64,000 bases of DNA from Pseudisothecium myosuroides. Lineage: Eukaryota > Streptophyta > Bryopsida > Hypnales > Lembophyllaceae. Below the pieces are notes generated by a model. It had not been told where the DNA came from and searched no databases. It saw only the letters and a program-made list of their open reading frames with translations. Below are positions 35,700 through 49,709 of this stretch, one piece after another (the stretch's first letter is position 1; each line of letters begins with the position of its first letter). The stretch is from contig OX637294.1 of assembly GCA_951799445.1 (NCBI GenBank), positions 25,321,452-25,385,451 of the forward strand. Reading direction: 5' to 3'. Made by a program: the position numbers and the translations under genes.

Positions 35700-37576
35700 C
35701 ATTTAACCCCGAAACGCCTCAATCCTTTTCTGAATTTTTGCACATTTTTGCTTATATTTTTGTACAGAAACATCATTTACTGGAATTTCATGAATTTGGT
35801 CACTAAGGAAGGTTGTATGTTCTAGATTCAAGTATTATATTGGATGAATGAGAAGTTAGTTGGACTAAACAATGCCTTGAAGGCTTCCATTTATTGTTTA
35901 AAATATGGACAGCAGAGCGTTCAAGTTTAAAATAGGAAATCCAATTTCACAAGCTCCTTTTTTTATGGGGTTCTTTATCTTCTTTCTTGAGGTTTTGAAC
36001 TTAGGTGCTTTTGGTATTAAAGTGCTCCTCAAAAACAATTTCACAATCAATTCTCTTTGAAAAACAAGAAGAAATTATGTCTAGTACACATCATGATTCA
36101 TGTTTTTCACACTCTTATAGAATTATTATAAATTTTTGAAGTTGAAAATGGGGAATACTCTAAAATTGTTCTTACCTCAAAATGTTTGCTAGGGTAGATT
36201 GAAAATTCAACATGAATCCTTATATTAGAAGACTCTTTTAGAGCAAAGGCAATTTTAGCAACCCCTCATCTTAATTTAAACCCTTCAAGACTAAAGAGCC
36301 CACTTTGGATTGTTTGGAAACTCGGTCAAGCTCTATGGACTTCAAAATTTTGAATTTTATCATGAATTTTTTAGGATAGACACTAATCTTGTTAATCTAT
36401 ATGTGAAGATTTTTTTTACATCATTTCAATAAATATTGTGAAAGTACGTTACATATATTTTTCCAATTTCAAAATCCTAGTGGGTGGCTAAAAATATTCT
36501 AAAAGTGTATTAATTAATTTTATTTGGTTGTATAGATTGAGGCTTTCACAAAAAACTTTGAACCATTCAGTTCCTAATTATGAAATCAAAATTATGAGGA
36601 GTCTTATGAAGTTGTTTTTTCTATTTTAATTTTGAAAATTTCCAATTAAAAATTTTCCATACAATATAAATTCTTTACTAAAACATTCTTGTTATTGGGA
36701 TTGAAAATTCTCAATTTTTTGTAAAAGTTGCAGTTTAGTTTTTTTATTCAACAAATACCGCCTTTCACTTCTAATTATAATTTTTCTATAGATGATTATG
36801 AATGGTTTCTTAGTTAATTTCTTTTTAATGTATTCACAATCCATTTTCCAACATTTTGACTAAAAAATACAAGGTATCGGTCAAATATGTTTTCTTCCAC
36901 AAATGTTGGAAGACAAAAATTGACCTTTTGGAAGGGCTAGCCTAATTCCTATATTTTGAAGTTTAGGCACTACAATCTTGCAATTGATGGACGAATGTTC
37001 ACTCTAAAATTTTCAGATTATATATTTGAATACGTTAACTACTAGGTGTTCCCGGGGAGATCACTCCTTGTAATTTAAGGCATACACCTAAGTTAAGAGG
37101 GTATTTGATGTGGGGCTATTTACCTTAATTATTGTATTTAAGATGATCTTATTTTTATATAAAAAGCTACGAGGGGCATATTTCTAATACCCTATATTTT
37201 TTGTAAATTCATTCATGAAGTATTTTAAGTGGGGCTATCTTACATACAGTCAAACTTCCCTTATTGTATAGGAACGGTGGAAGAAATTTTTAGCTATATG
37301 CATATGAAACAAAGAAGCTTAAGTGCCAAAATCTAATTAATTAAACATGCTCATGATGTATAGTAATTGTATTTGATTGGTTCAAATAGGTTGTTCAACT
37401 AAAAAAATTAGTGATGTATGACACAATCACCTCCATTAATACTTTGTGAAGTAGACTTTATGCACATAAGGAGTATGCAAATATAGAACTATAGTTAGTT
37501 ATGCAAGTAGGGAATTTGCATTATGAGAGGTTTCACTGTATAAAATTTAAGTGTCCAATAGACCAAGTGGTTGTTC
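35700..37576. other. intergenic DNA paralogous to block A
   Basis: Aligns with 22560-23720 in part; contains the empty site of the 288-bp MITE at 36961/36962. No gene. Confidence 0.6.
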
Positions 37577-38200
37577 TTAACCCCTAAAGACCAATTGTCC
37601 ATTGAATGAACAATTAAAAATCCAGATAGGATCCTATGAAGTCAATTTTGGTTGGTTGTTCACAAAATTTTGATACAAGGTGTGAACATGTACCCCTTTA
37701 GTGAGAATACACTTTTTTTCTAATTGAGTATCCGAAACAAAATTAATATTGCCTTAAACTTTTTTAGCACCCCAAGCAATTTGGACATCTTTTGGGCACC
37801 TTTTGCAAAAATGCTCATCAACTTTTGAAATTTGGCATGTACTTAATTAATAAATATGGAATATAGTTATCAAAAAAAAAATTAGTTTTCAAACTTTATT
37901 AGCTATGTTGGGGTGGCTTCAAGAATGAACATTTTCTTCTACTTCAAGCCCTATTATCTTGCAAATTGTAAAGTCAAAGTTCTTGAAAATTTTCCTACAT
38001 ACCGTATTCCAAATGTTTGTATCTAATTTCTTAATATTTGGATTTCAAATAAAAAATTTCTTCATTGCACAAGAAATCATCAAAAGATGACTAGTGTATT
38101 ACAAATGCACTTAATTCTTTTACATTGCAGGTTGATTTAGAATAAGCTAGACTCCAAACTTGCTTCTAAAATTTTTTACGGGTAAATCTAAGTATCTAAC

Positions 38201-38275
<75 letters not shown>

Positions 38276-38598
38276 ATATATGTATATATAGGTACATGAA
38301 AATTGCAAAAAAAATCATTTTTTTGTAGAGCAAAAATTTTGCTCTAGGAGGGGTCGAAATCTACTAGCCATAATTTGCAGGAATTTAAAAAAAAATCTCA
38401 CTTCAAACGTTATAATTTTTCAATCTACGTGGTCAAATGGGCTGAAATTTTTTCCACACATTGCTTTACTTATTTGATACACTTTTATATGGTTGAAATT
38501 CAAAAAAAAAAATTAATTTTAATTTTGGACAATGCATCAAAAATGGGTAGTTTTGAACTTTTCCTCTTCCAGAACACCCTCCAACCTTTAAAGGTTAA
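37577..38598. mobile_element. non-autonomous TIR element, family TTAACCCCTAAAG
   Basis: Tips TTAACCCCTAAAG (37577-37589) and the inverse CTTTAAAGGTTAA (38586-38598), 11 of 13 matching. Internal similarity to the outer element at 2476-4314. Contains a compound microsatellite. Non-coding. Confidence 0.65.
38203..38290. repeat. compound microsatellite (TA)n(TG)n(TATG)n
   Basis: TA units to 38241, TG units to about 38259, then TATG units. Confidence 0.97.
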
Positions 38599-41500
38599 TA
38601 ACAAGTTTATCATTTGGAATGCTTCAAAATCCCTATTGAAACTATTCCATTAAGTGTGAGTGTTTAACTTAACATTTATGGCTTCAAAGAATGAAGTTAA
38701 ACAAACTATAAACTCTATTTTTATGTTGTACAATTTTTAGTTCATTGAACCAACTAAGAAAATTAGGTAAACCTCCTTATATGTACAATGTGACAATTTC
38801 TGCCACTTGTAGTTATTGCCTTACATTTACACTTAATTTTTTTGATATATACACTACTAGTACTGTGGTACAATTTCACTCATTCAATTACCCTTCATTG
38901 TAGATTTTCTTGACTATGTCTATTTTATCATCCACATGAAATTATCTATACACATCTATACACATCATACTATGAAAAATTTGCAAAACATCTATCTGCC
39001 AAGGCTAATTTATTAATAAAAATTCCTACTACAAGATGTTTTTATATATACCCTAATTTACATATAATAGAGTATGTAGAATTTTATAGACCCTATAGTA
39101 GCTCTACATATTATATAAACTTTCTCTGCATTGAATTAAATGGATCCTATCTTTTAACTCACGTAGTTTTCTAAAAACCTGATAGTGATCTCCCCGAGTA
39201 GGTGTTGCACTTGGATTTGTCAAAAAAATATATATAGATACAGATATTAACTTTACTTTGGGACTAGTATTTTGGCGGAGTAGTTTTTGGCCTCTAAACA
39301 TGAAAAAATTTAGAGGTTAAATGTTGCAAACATTGAAAATACTATAAAATATGTACAATGTAAATTGTGCTTGTATTTTTATTAATCCTTAAACATCAAA
39401 ATCAATCTAAAGAACTTGATTTTTGGAGGTGTGCACGGTTGAGTGGACCACTTTTCATGTCACGGTGTATTTTTCAGCAAGACCTTTGCATTGCAAGCCA
39501 CATTGTAGATAATTCACTTCACCATTGTAGCTATAAATTTGAACCTACAATCTCAATTTGAATGCAAAGGCAACCACATAATTATTTAGAAGGTTTTTTC
39601 TTTAGATAAAGAACCATGGACTTTTAAGTTGTAAATTGGATTTAGAAAACTCTATATAGCATTTTATAAAAGTCTTTTTAATAAAGAGAACATCTTGTTA
39701 TTGTACTAGTGACTCATTATGTGTTGTAGTGTAGATTGAGGCACCTAGAAATTGATATTGATCTTAAAATATTAGTTATGGACTTTTGAAGGGGCTGAAT
39801 TGAATCATATTTTCAAAATTCTATAAAAGGATCAAAACAATATATTTTTCCAAAAAATAAATTGGTATCCTAAATGTTGCTAGAAATTGCAGATGGACTT
39901 CAAAATAACATTGACAATTGGATAAATATTAACACCATTGGCATTTTCAAGATTTAGGGCACCAGAATGAGTGGGTGATGTCCTTAGGCATTTTTGGTAG
40001 GACACATTGTAGGGTTTTAAAAGGATCCTCAATAATGCTTATCCTACACCAACATGTGTCTTTCTTTGGATTATTGTGTTCATTTTCCTTATGCAAAGTT
40101 TTTCTGACTAGCCTTGTAGTGAGCTATACGGATATGGACTCCCGCCACATTTGGTCCACTCAACCATGCAAACACCCTTTTAGAGAATCTTGATAATACC
40201 ATCTCCAATATTCAAATACAATCTAGCTTTTTGATATGATGCTCTTTCTCTTCACAAAATGCATACCAAGATAAGTTTTGATTCTAAATTGCAATTTGAA
40301 GTGTGCATTTTGCATTAGAAATTTTGTCCAATAGCTCAACATTGATATAAATTTGGTCATTGGTACTACTTCATGATACCCATATAATTCCTAAAAGCTT
40401 TTCTAGTAGAGACTATTTTTTGTCTTTTATTGATTTTAGATAAGTTCTAGTAACCTCATATTCTAATTCATTTTTTAAAGATTCTAGTGTAATTTCTATA
40501 AAAAATGATCTATAAAATTCTAATAAATATTGCAGAAGTTATGAGGGTCTGAATGCTTCTATGTATTTCTCGAACAATCAAAAATAGTATTCTTCTAATA
40601 TAAAATAATATTTTTGAATAGGATAAATTAATCTCTAGATACAATTGAATCTTCTATTATTCCATAAATATGAATGAGATAAGAGATATGAAGGATTTTG
40701 ATTTGTGAGCATTTTAGAAAAAGAATTACATGGATGGTTAATTTTAAATCAATTTTTACAATTTTCAAAACAAAAAGGTTGCAAGGTTGATGTAGCTCGC
40801 TCAAACATCAGCACCATTGAAATTATCATAAATCAGCTCTACATTTAAGCCATTATTAGTTTAATTAGTTATACTTCACATCTAGTATATTTGATATACT
40901 TATAACTTTGAAGGAATGATAGCTAAATTTTTTAGTTAAATTTTATTCTTTAGATTCTCAACTTGGTTCTCCTACATATTATCAACTTGCTCAAGTTGTA
41001 GAATATATACATTTTTCTTTAAAATCTTAAAAGATAAACTTGAAGATTTGAGGAGGATTTTTCAAACTTGATTTTTGGAGTTAAAGCATTGTAATCTAGC
41101 TGTACATTGGATTTTTGTATTTTAATATTTTTAGGAGAATATATTTCTACAAATTCGCAAAATATATTTCTAATGGTTTGATTCATACAAAATAATAAAA
41201 TAATAAAATCACTTAATTGTATTTAAGGTAGATCTTCTAAAAGTCTGAGCAACTTTTGGCCATTGCGTGTTCCATGAGAAACTGTTCCATTTGAAATTTA
41301 GAAATGCTAAACTTGCAATTTTAAGCTCCATGTAATGTTGTATTGTTAGATTTGAAATTATGAATGTTCTTTATGGTAGATTCTTGGTAGTGTTGAAGAT
41401 GAATGTACATTCTGGCATGCTTTGTTTTTGAAAAATAAACTAAGAAACTGCTTGATTATTCATTTGAGATTGTATGCAATTAGGTTTGCTTGGAAAATAA

Positions 41501-43579
41501 CACACTTTTGACAATGCCATACAAGGAAACTATTACATATTGGCGCACATGTAAATCCAAACATGATCACTAAATGGAGAATGTCTAAAACTTCTAGTGA
41601 GTTCAACTAGTCTTCAAAATCAATTTTTTGGTGTATTCAACTACATGAAAATCAAACTTCATTTCATTATAAATGAAAGCCATTAGAAATGTTGCTATGA
41701 TCTGACCTCTTAGTTCAATAATAAGCACAACTTTATTCATTTTTTCCTTGTATTTATCTCAAGGATGTTGAGACAAATCCTAGCCATTCTATTTTTTAGC
41801 CAAATTGTGCTTCTTGTTTCAATTGGCGCCTTTGATTTCTTTTACCTATATCATCTCCACATTTTCTTGAGTTTAGGTTTGTTTGACATTCATTATGGTC
41901 AATGCAGTGCGTTGGAATTGACTGACCTGCCTAGTTCAAAGGTAGAAGTCTCTGATGTCTTGCAGAAATTTCTAAAGTGGCTAAGCAAATTTAGTGAGCG
42001 CTTCCTTGCTTTAGAGAAGTCAATTTTGGTGTTAGTGTGCGAAGAGTTTCAAGTCATGCAAATTTTTAAACTTTGGTATTGCAAGGTGGAGGTCATTCTT
42101 GTTGCCAATCGCAATTCTAAAAAAGTGCTTCTCACAACTCATGTGGCACACCGCCATCCTTTGCAAGAGCATATGTCATTGTCGTTGCAAGCAATGAATG
42201 TGGCCTCAATTGTGGCCTAGGATGATGTTGTAGGTGGTCTTTGAGATCTTCATCAATGCACTAAAAAATTTCATCGGTAGAATTTAGGTTTACACTTGCT
42301 CACAAGGTACACTGCCAAGGCCCAGAGGGCGCCTGAATTGTAGGAATGGTGTCCTGCTCTCCTTTGGTCACAATTTTATTTCCAGATATTTGTTTATGTT
42401 TGCATTGTATTAAGTCCTATGTCACAATCTATTGTAAGTCTATTATATTGATCCTTTAAGATTATATATTTGAATAACTTGTTATGAATGTGAGGGAAGT
42501 TATATTGTTGCACAAGTGAGAAATCTATGGCGGAAATGAAGCTATAGAATTTGAGGACAGAATATGTACTGTGACGGGCCAAAACACATTGTAGTTTTGA
42601 ATGTGCTGCAGACATGGACGTAGTACCAAGGTAGGGTATCAATTTTGATTTAGAGTCCTAGAAGACCTACAATTCTTGGACCTTATTTTTGTTGACATGG
42701 CAGGTACTAATGCATTTCCATCTTCATGTTACAGTGTCATGGTGCAATTAGTAGCTAGTGGAACCTGGATAAGTCCCCATGCATTCTCATTGGAAAGCAT
42801 TTACACTTGGCACTCTATCTTAAAAAATGAAGAATAAATGGTAAGGGAAACCCTTTTAAGAAACCTGTCTTATCCACCCAAAACAATACTTGAACTTTGA
42901 ACACAGATGAAAATGAAGTGGGACGTGAAGCTCAAATATAACAATACTAATAAACCTAGAGGCAGCTAAACATCAGACCGTAAACAACTGCAAAACAAAA
43001 ATCAGTAATGGAACATGAATCATCTTCACCAGAAATTGGTAATCGATGAAGAATGACCAAACACAAAAATACTGAACACCAATGAAACAAAAAAAGAAAT
43101 CTACGTACTTAAATAAGTAGGTGGCTAAGACAGGGTGCATATCCTGCACACCAATAGAAACCTCTAAGCACGAATGCTAAATACCAAACATAAATCTTAG
43201 ACACCAAACAGCAAACACGGAATACCAACTGATGAATCCCACCATATAGCACCATGTAGGAGTGAAAGTGGGAACAGAGGCGCTGCGGGAGCGGCAGCAA
43301 AGGGGTTCAACAACAATAGCAACTCCGTGATTGCGATGGATATACCTGGAGTGACCTCGATCTGATGCAATCTTAGAAGTCCACCCAAGAGGTATGGAAG
43401 GTGCAAGAGTTGTGAGGAGAGCGGGCTGCGAGAGCTGCAGGTTCACCTTCGGAATGGAGCTGCGGGATCTTTTGACGGGTTGTGTGAGCAATGGCGAAAT
43501 ACGGTTCACCGCTAGAACCAGGTTGGATAGAGCTTCCAAGTTCCAACATAATTCATTGCCCTGGTGCGGTAAAGTATCA
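38599..43579. other. intergenic DNA, no supported gene
   Basis: AT-rich. 42420-42897 matches block A. A 151-codon plus-strand frame at 41765-42220 shows no recognised domain. 43260-43560 is GC-richer and flanks the copia LTR. Confidence 0.45.
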
Positions 43580-43825
43580 TGTGAAAGCAATATTTTTGTT
43601 GAAGATATAAAACTAAGCAAAACACAAAAGGTAGCAAAATACCAACGTACGGAAGAATAAAGAAGTGTCTTTAGGAAAATGGTATACAAACATAAACAAG
43701 GAGGGAGAAGATGAATAGTTTTCTTCTCCCATTGGTGGGAAGGATTCCCATCTAGTCATTAGTTGACTATCAACTAGAATGGACTAATGGAGAGCGTGTA
43801 AGATTAAAATAATTTAATTTTAACA
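43580..43825 (-). mobile_element. copia 3' LTR, about 246 bp
   Basis: Read on the minus strand it begins TGTTAAAATTAAATTATTTT at 43825 and ends TTTCACA at 43580 (TG...CA). A purine-rich tract (CAAGCAAGGAAGAG, 43839-43826) lies immediately before it, as expected of a polypurine tract. Confidence 0.65.
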
Positions 43826-44057
43826 CTCTTCCTTGCTTGACATACAATATCATATACGATAATTTCCGTAATCTTGTCAGATATACAATTGCTTCATTAA
43901 AACCTTATCTAGGAAAACCTTGATTAAAATCAAGGAGAAAACCACAGATGAAGGAAAAAAAGTACAACACCTTTATTAATCCATTCTCATGGTAAAACCC
44001 AGTGGGAAAAATCTATGGAAGGATATCAAAGGTTTCTACAATTTTTATAATGAAAAA

Positions 44058-46661
44058 CTATTGAATTTCTTGCTCCAAAACATTGAGTTGTCGCATTCCA
44101 ATGCCATGAATAAGTCGGCGATGGGTACATGTTGGAAGAGCCTTGGTGAAGAGATTGGCAAGATTATCTGTTGATATAATCTTCTTAACTTCAAGTGCTC
44201 GATTTGTAATCAAGTCATGGGTAAAACTAAAATATTTCGAATCAATATGTTTAGTCCGATCACCCTTCACAAAATCCAATTGCATTTGTGAAACACAAGC
44301 ACTCTTGTCTTCAGATAAGACAGTTGGAGAATCATCATGTGGTAATCCACAATTCATTTGAATAAATTTATTAATAGATCTCAACCAGATGCATTCTCGA
44401 AATGCCTTATGCAAAGCAATAATTTCTACATGATTGGATGATGTTGCAGTTATTGTTTGCTTTACCAATTTTCAACATGTTGCAGCTCTATGTTGTAAGA
44501 AAACATAGCTCGTTTGAGACTTGGATGTTGCAGGATTAGATCTATAGCTAACATCAGCATATCCAACCAATTTGGGATCAACTGATCTAGTATAATGTAA
44601 TCCCAAATCTTTAGTTCCTTTCAAATAACGAAGAAGGTGTTTAATGTCATTCCAATGTCGTAGCGTGGGACGGGCACTATGCCTTGCAAGAACACTAACT
44701 GCAAATGCAATATCAGGCCTTGTAGATGTAGCCAAATATAAAAGTGTTTCAACTGCAGCGAGGTATAGATATTGTTCACTCAATGATTATTCCTCCTCCT
44801 CGCAAGGGCGATAAGGGTCATCACCTTTGTTACTACGACCAATCATAGGTGTAGAAAGTGGATAGGCATTTATCATGTTGAATCTTTTTAGGATTTGGTT
44901 GATATAAGTCATTTGTGAAAGAAAAATGCTACCATCTTTCATATGCAGAACTTGTAGGCCGATGCAGAATGTAATTTTGCCGAGCAATTTCATCTCAAAC
45001 TCACGAATAAGGAGTTGAATGGCTGCAATACATGCAGATTTGGTGCCCACAAGGTTCAAATCATCAATATATACTGCAATGATCACAAATCCATCTTTGT
45101 CTCGTTTGATAAAGAGACATGGAAACAATGGATCATTTACAAAACTATACTCAATAAGATAGTTCTGTAGTCGTTGATATCACATGAGTCTAGACTGTTT
45201 TAGACCATATAAAGCTCGTTGTAGTTTGATGCTACAATGTTTTTTTGGAATGGGTGCAGTTGAACTAGTGGTTTCGAGATTAGGTGGAACTTTCATATAA
45301 ATATGAGCATTAAGAGATCCATATAGATAAGTAGTAACTACATCCAAAAGATGCATCTCAAAGATGGTGTACACTGCCATTCCAAAAAGATATAAAAAAA
45401 TAATAGAATCCATAATTGGTGAATATGTAGAGTCATAATCAATGCCAAATTTTTGTGTAAAACCTTGAGCAACCAGACGGACTTTATAACAGATAATATG
45501 ACTTTTGTCATTGCGTTTGTATACAAATACCAACTTGTATCCAAGAGGTCGAGAGGTGAGATTATTGAAAATAGATCCAGAGACCTGTCTTTTATGCAAA
45601 TAAGCATGCTCCTCTTTGATAGCAGCCTTCCACTTTATCCAATCAGAGCGACGCATCGCTTCCTCAACAATGTTTGGTTCGGGATCATCTTCCTCACAAG
45701 AAAGATTTTCTGCAATCATACAAATGAATGAGTCATTTATTTCAATTGTTGCTCTATTCCAAATATCACCTGTATCGTAGTACATCACAGATAATTCTGT
45801 ATTTAACTTGGACTTGTTTTGCTCGCAAGCAATAGTTTTCCCTTCAAGAGTCATAGTGATATTAGATGGAGATGGAGAATTTGAAGTCACTGATCCCGTA
45901 AAATTGGTAATGGGTGCTGTAAACATAGGAGAAATAGTATTATCAGCCATTATCTTGTGCTTCTTTGGTTGTTTGTTTGGTCCACGTGTTCGTTTGCCTA
46001 GTGATTGTGGAGTTGGAGTTGTAATGGTTTTTGGCAATAAAACTCAAGTATGAGCATTTTGAGCTTCATTCAATGGAGTTTTGGTAATCTTTGGTGCATC
46101 ATTGAAACCATCAGGTGTCTGATCCGCAATCTTTTGTAAGTGCAAAATTTTGGCAACCTCAGTTTCAGCCAAAAATGTTCTAAAAGTAGGATCATTGTGA
46201 ATGTCTCAGGTGCCTTAAACAAAAGGCCTTTAAAATGCTCTTGAGTAGGTGCTTCTCCTTTCAAAGATGGAAATACGTCTTCTTCAAATAGACAATTGAC
46301 AAAACGGACACGAAGTGGTGTACTAGTTCATGGATTGATATACGATTAATGCTTGGAGAATCAAACCCAACATATATGCTTTTTTGTTGATGAGTTCCAA
46401 TAGTATGATATTGAGGTTCCGGAATTGGAACCCATACACGACAACCAAATACTCGTAGGTGAGATACATTGGGAATACATCCCGAAAGAAGCTCTTGTGA
46501 TGAAGCAATCTCCAAAAATGAAGGACGAAGTCGAATTAGAGTTGCAGCATGTAGAACTGCATACCTCCACATAAATGAAGACAAATTAGCGTGAAGAAAA
46601 GTGGTCTCGTAATGAGTTGGATCCATTTGATAAAAGACTATGCTAGTCCATTTTGAGCATG
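44058..46661 (-). pseudogene. copia pol remnant: integrase C-terminal part, reverse transcriptase, RNase H
   Basis: Starts at 46661 with the codons for HAQNGLA, the usual copia integrase motif, then continues to a region with VLHAATLIRLRP and YVGFDSPSI. Reverse transcriptase (about 45680-44800) shows ALYGLKQSR and YIDDLNLVG (catalytic YxDD type). RNase H (44783-44058) has TRPDIAFAVSVLARH and LLRYLKGT. A TAG follows HAQNGLA, and the frame breaks several times (near 46050, 45180, 44787 and 44470), so it cannot be functional. Confidence 0.88.
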
Positions 46662-47953
46662 TGTGAGCTCCCAATTTGTCACTTGAGACTCGTAGATTTT
46701 TTGAATTTTGAATTTTGCAATTTAAAGTTGATAAAAGTATACAAAAAGCCATAAAAAAAGTATAGAACCGAAATAGGGTTGTGTCATACCCATTATAGCA
46801 TTTGCTCTAGTTTTGATTTTGTACCTAGAATTTTTCCAAACCTCGCCTAAAAATAGAATAAAAATGACAAGATATCGAGATTTAGAGGATTTGAGCCACA
46901 TAGTCTCAAAAGGGCTAAATCCCACCATGAATGTAACAATTCATGGCTAAGTCGGTCCGAGGGATCCACTGCGAGGCCACTAGGTCGGTTCCTAGAATTA
47001 GATTTAGAATTCTCCATTAGATCGACGAATTCCCAAAATCCTGATTGTTAGTATGCAGGAGCCACTAACGTAAGATGGGGCCGTGGAGGAATCTACTGCT
47101 CAAGGATGGTGTTGTAAGATAAATCCCGTGCTAGGAGTCCAACGGCGAAATCAATTCGCCAAAATTCCTTCATCTGCAGAAGATTCCTGCACCATTGACA
47201 ATCCAAGGAGATGGCCAATTTGGATCTCCACTGACCAATTGTGCCAGGTACGGAAATACACCTACACATCTTTTGAAGAACCCCTTGAGAGGTCCCATGA
47301 AAATTCCTGGCATCTTTCGACTTGCAAAAGAACCTCTTCCGAGCGGTCAACCGTTCTAATCTCCAACGAGAATTTCGTGGAAATTACTCAGGTTACGGTA
47401 AAATCTCACTAAAAATCAGAATAGCTTGTTTTATGCTAATAATGCGCTCCATTAAGTTTCACAATATTCCGATAGCGGCAAGTACCCGAACTTCCGAGAT
47501 TCTTCGAGAATTAACCACGTGGCGGGGTCCCCGCAACGTTGACCGGCATTCCGGGACCATACAATGGCGAAACGAAGTTAACCAAAAGTATTTTCTTGCT
47601 CTCTTTCACTTACCGGAGACCCTAGGCTAGTTACTTTTCTCAAAATAAGAGACCCCCAAGATTTAGGAATTTACCACGACTTGATTTTTAATCTAAATTA
47701 GCCTACGATGGATTTTTGGACTTGGCTTGAGGATAGAGGGAGTTTGAAGAATAAACACGGCGATTTGGAGTCAACGGCGCAATCCGTTTGACAATTGGAG
47801 TTAATCTCCAAAAGTTAGGATGTTGGTCCAGTATAGATGGTAAATAGTAGTTTTTTAGGGATTAGAATGAAAATCTTTGAGGATTAGGATGAAAATCCAA
47901 ATTGATAAGATTACCGTTAGGAATTTAGAAGGAGGGGTGGGCCCCTGGAAACC

Positions 47954-47961
47954 TATATAAA
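47954..47961 (+). promoter_or_regulatory. TATA box of LTR-like element L
   Basis: TATATAAA in 'acctatataaaggcccc', followed by 'atttctctctct'. The inverted partner R has TATAAAAG at 55901-55894 in the same context. Confidence 0.6.
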
Positions 47962-48429
47962 GGCCCCATTTCTCTCTCTAGAATACCCCCAATTCTTATT
48001 TTGAGTCCATGGGTCCAAGTTATTTTGGATATTTTGGTGTTTGAAGCCAAAAACCTCTACGGTATTTTTGGAGCACTTTTGGCTCTATTGTTGTCTATTT
48101 TCAAGCTTTGAAGGTCCTTGGGGGTCCTTCTATCTTGCTTTGTGTACCCTTTGTGTACTCTTTGTACTCTTATTGTGAGTTGAGAGATTTTTTCTATACT
48201 TTGTGTATCTTCCGTGTATCTTCATGAGCTAACTTGTGTAGTCTAGGAGTCTTTTGGAGTCTTGCACTAACCCTAGAGCAAACCCCCACTGTACCTTGGT
48301 GATGCCGCTTTGAAGGGCCTTTAGCACATAAATCCTTTTGTATCACTACAGTTGTCCTAACTTATTGTTTTTCCTTACTCATGTGTACTTGCCTTCTTCT
48401 AACGTTTCCCTTGTTGAGTGGACCCCCTC

Positions 48430-48675
48430 CGGGACAGCAAAGCTTTGACCTTGTTGTGTGTTTTCTTAAGTGTTTTTTTTCTACCTTCTTCTAAAGTCTC
48501 CCTTGTTGTGTGGACCCTCCCCCAGAACGGTGAAACTTTGAACATGTGACTAAGTCAAGTCCTATAGTGTGTATTAAAACAGTCCCGGACGGTAGAGCTT
48601 TGAACCCCTGGAGTGCCACAAGTCCTAAAGTTGGTGTTAAACCCAACCTTACGGTGAAGCTTTGAACCTCCATAG
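48430..48675 (+). repeat. repeated ACGGTGAAGCTTTGAAC word in element L
   Basis: Four variants at intervals of about 60-90 bases (near 48435, 48523, 48589, 48652). The partner element R carries three copies in inverse orientation (55394-55520). Confidence 0.7.
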
Positions 48676-48984
48676 TCCTTAGTTCTAAAGTCTAGTTTTC
48701 AAGACCTTTTTGGAAATGTCCAGAGTTTAACTTTCAAGATATTTAGCTTAGCAAGTCCCGTTTCCTTCCCAAGTTTTATCAAGTCCCGATTTTTGTCCAA
48801 GTTCTAGCAAGTCTAGTTTCCCAGGGCCAAGTTTTTAGAAGGTTAGCCTACCCAAGTTTTGTATAAAACTAGTCAAAAACTAGTTCAAAAACCAGCTTAG
48901 TTGTCAAAAATCAGCCTAGTCATTCAAACCAGCTTAGTTGTTCAAAAAATAAAAAAACAAAATAAAAAATAAAAATATAAAAAC

Positions 48985-49115
48985 AAACCGCCCAACCCCC
49001 AGGCCCCAACCAGCCAGCCAAGTGGTCAGCCAGCTAGGAGGCCCGGCTAAGCAGCCAAGCAGGTAGCAGCTTGGGGCTGGTGGGCAGGTAGCAGCTTGGG
49101 GGCCCGGCCAAGTTT
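48985..49115 (+). repeat. GC-rich CAGCCAGC / GGCTGG low-complexity block in element L
   Basis: Degenerate repeats of agccagc and gcagcttggg in an otherwise AT-rich element. The same block, diverged, is at 54985-55125 in R. Confidence 0.7.
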
Positions 49116-49709
49116 TTGGTTTTTGATTTTTTGATTCTCTTTCAAAAAATGTTGGATTAACCTACTACTAAGCTGGGGTTGGAGTAGGAGTTAGAGTCTA
49201 AAAAAAAGGGAGGAGGGAGAAAAAGAGTAGCACCACCATACCTACATACAAGAGGAGTCCAATTCTTATCAATAAAAAAAAAACAATTTTACAAACAATG
49301 GAGGAAGATTAGAGGAGAAGGGGATGAAGTAGAAGAAGAAAGGAAAGAATCGATCAATAGTACCCTAGGCATAGGATTAGGTAGGCCTAGGAGGGAAATC
49401 TAGAGAATGCTTGGTGACCGTTAGGAGAAGGATTAGTATGACAAAAAGTAGGAAGGTGTAAGGGGGTAGGAGACACCATTAATTCTCTTATTTTTTTTGG
49501 AATTAGAGTTGTAAGACGCCATCAATACATTTAGTGGAATAGTATCATCGTAGAAGAAGCAAGGGGAAAGAAAAAGAAGGAAGGAAGGAAAGAAAGAGGT
49601 TAGATCCTCAAAGGGTGTAATATTTTCTAAAATTAAGCGGTGAGCTTGAAAAAAATAAAACAAAAAACAAATAAAACAAAAGACTACCATGGAGCCTGAG
49701 GATGCGTAT

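Larger units (their letters stand above)
28250..42920. repeat. segmental duplication, block B
   Basis: Partner of block A (14400-26900), same orientation. Block B has gained a Stowaway MITE (29591), a TIR element (37577-38598) and further DNA between 38.6 and 42.4 kb. It lacks the 23341 and 26268 MITEs and the 22008 hairpin. Confidence 0.75.

Noticed and set aside
41765..42220. 151-codon plus-strand ORF with a hydrophobic start
   Set aside because: No recognised domain, no homologue in the paralogous block, AT-rich surroundings and no splice context. Possible but unsupported.
43177..43689. 170-codon minus-strand ORF
   Set aside because: Starts inside the copia LTR and runs through flanking DNA; no family resemblance.
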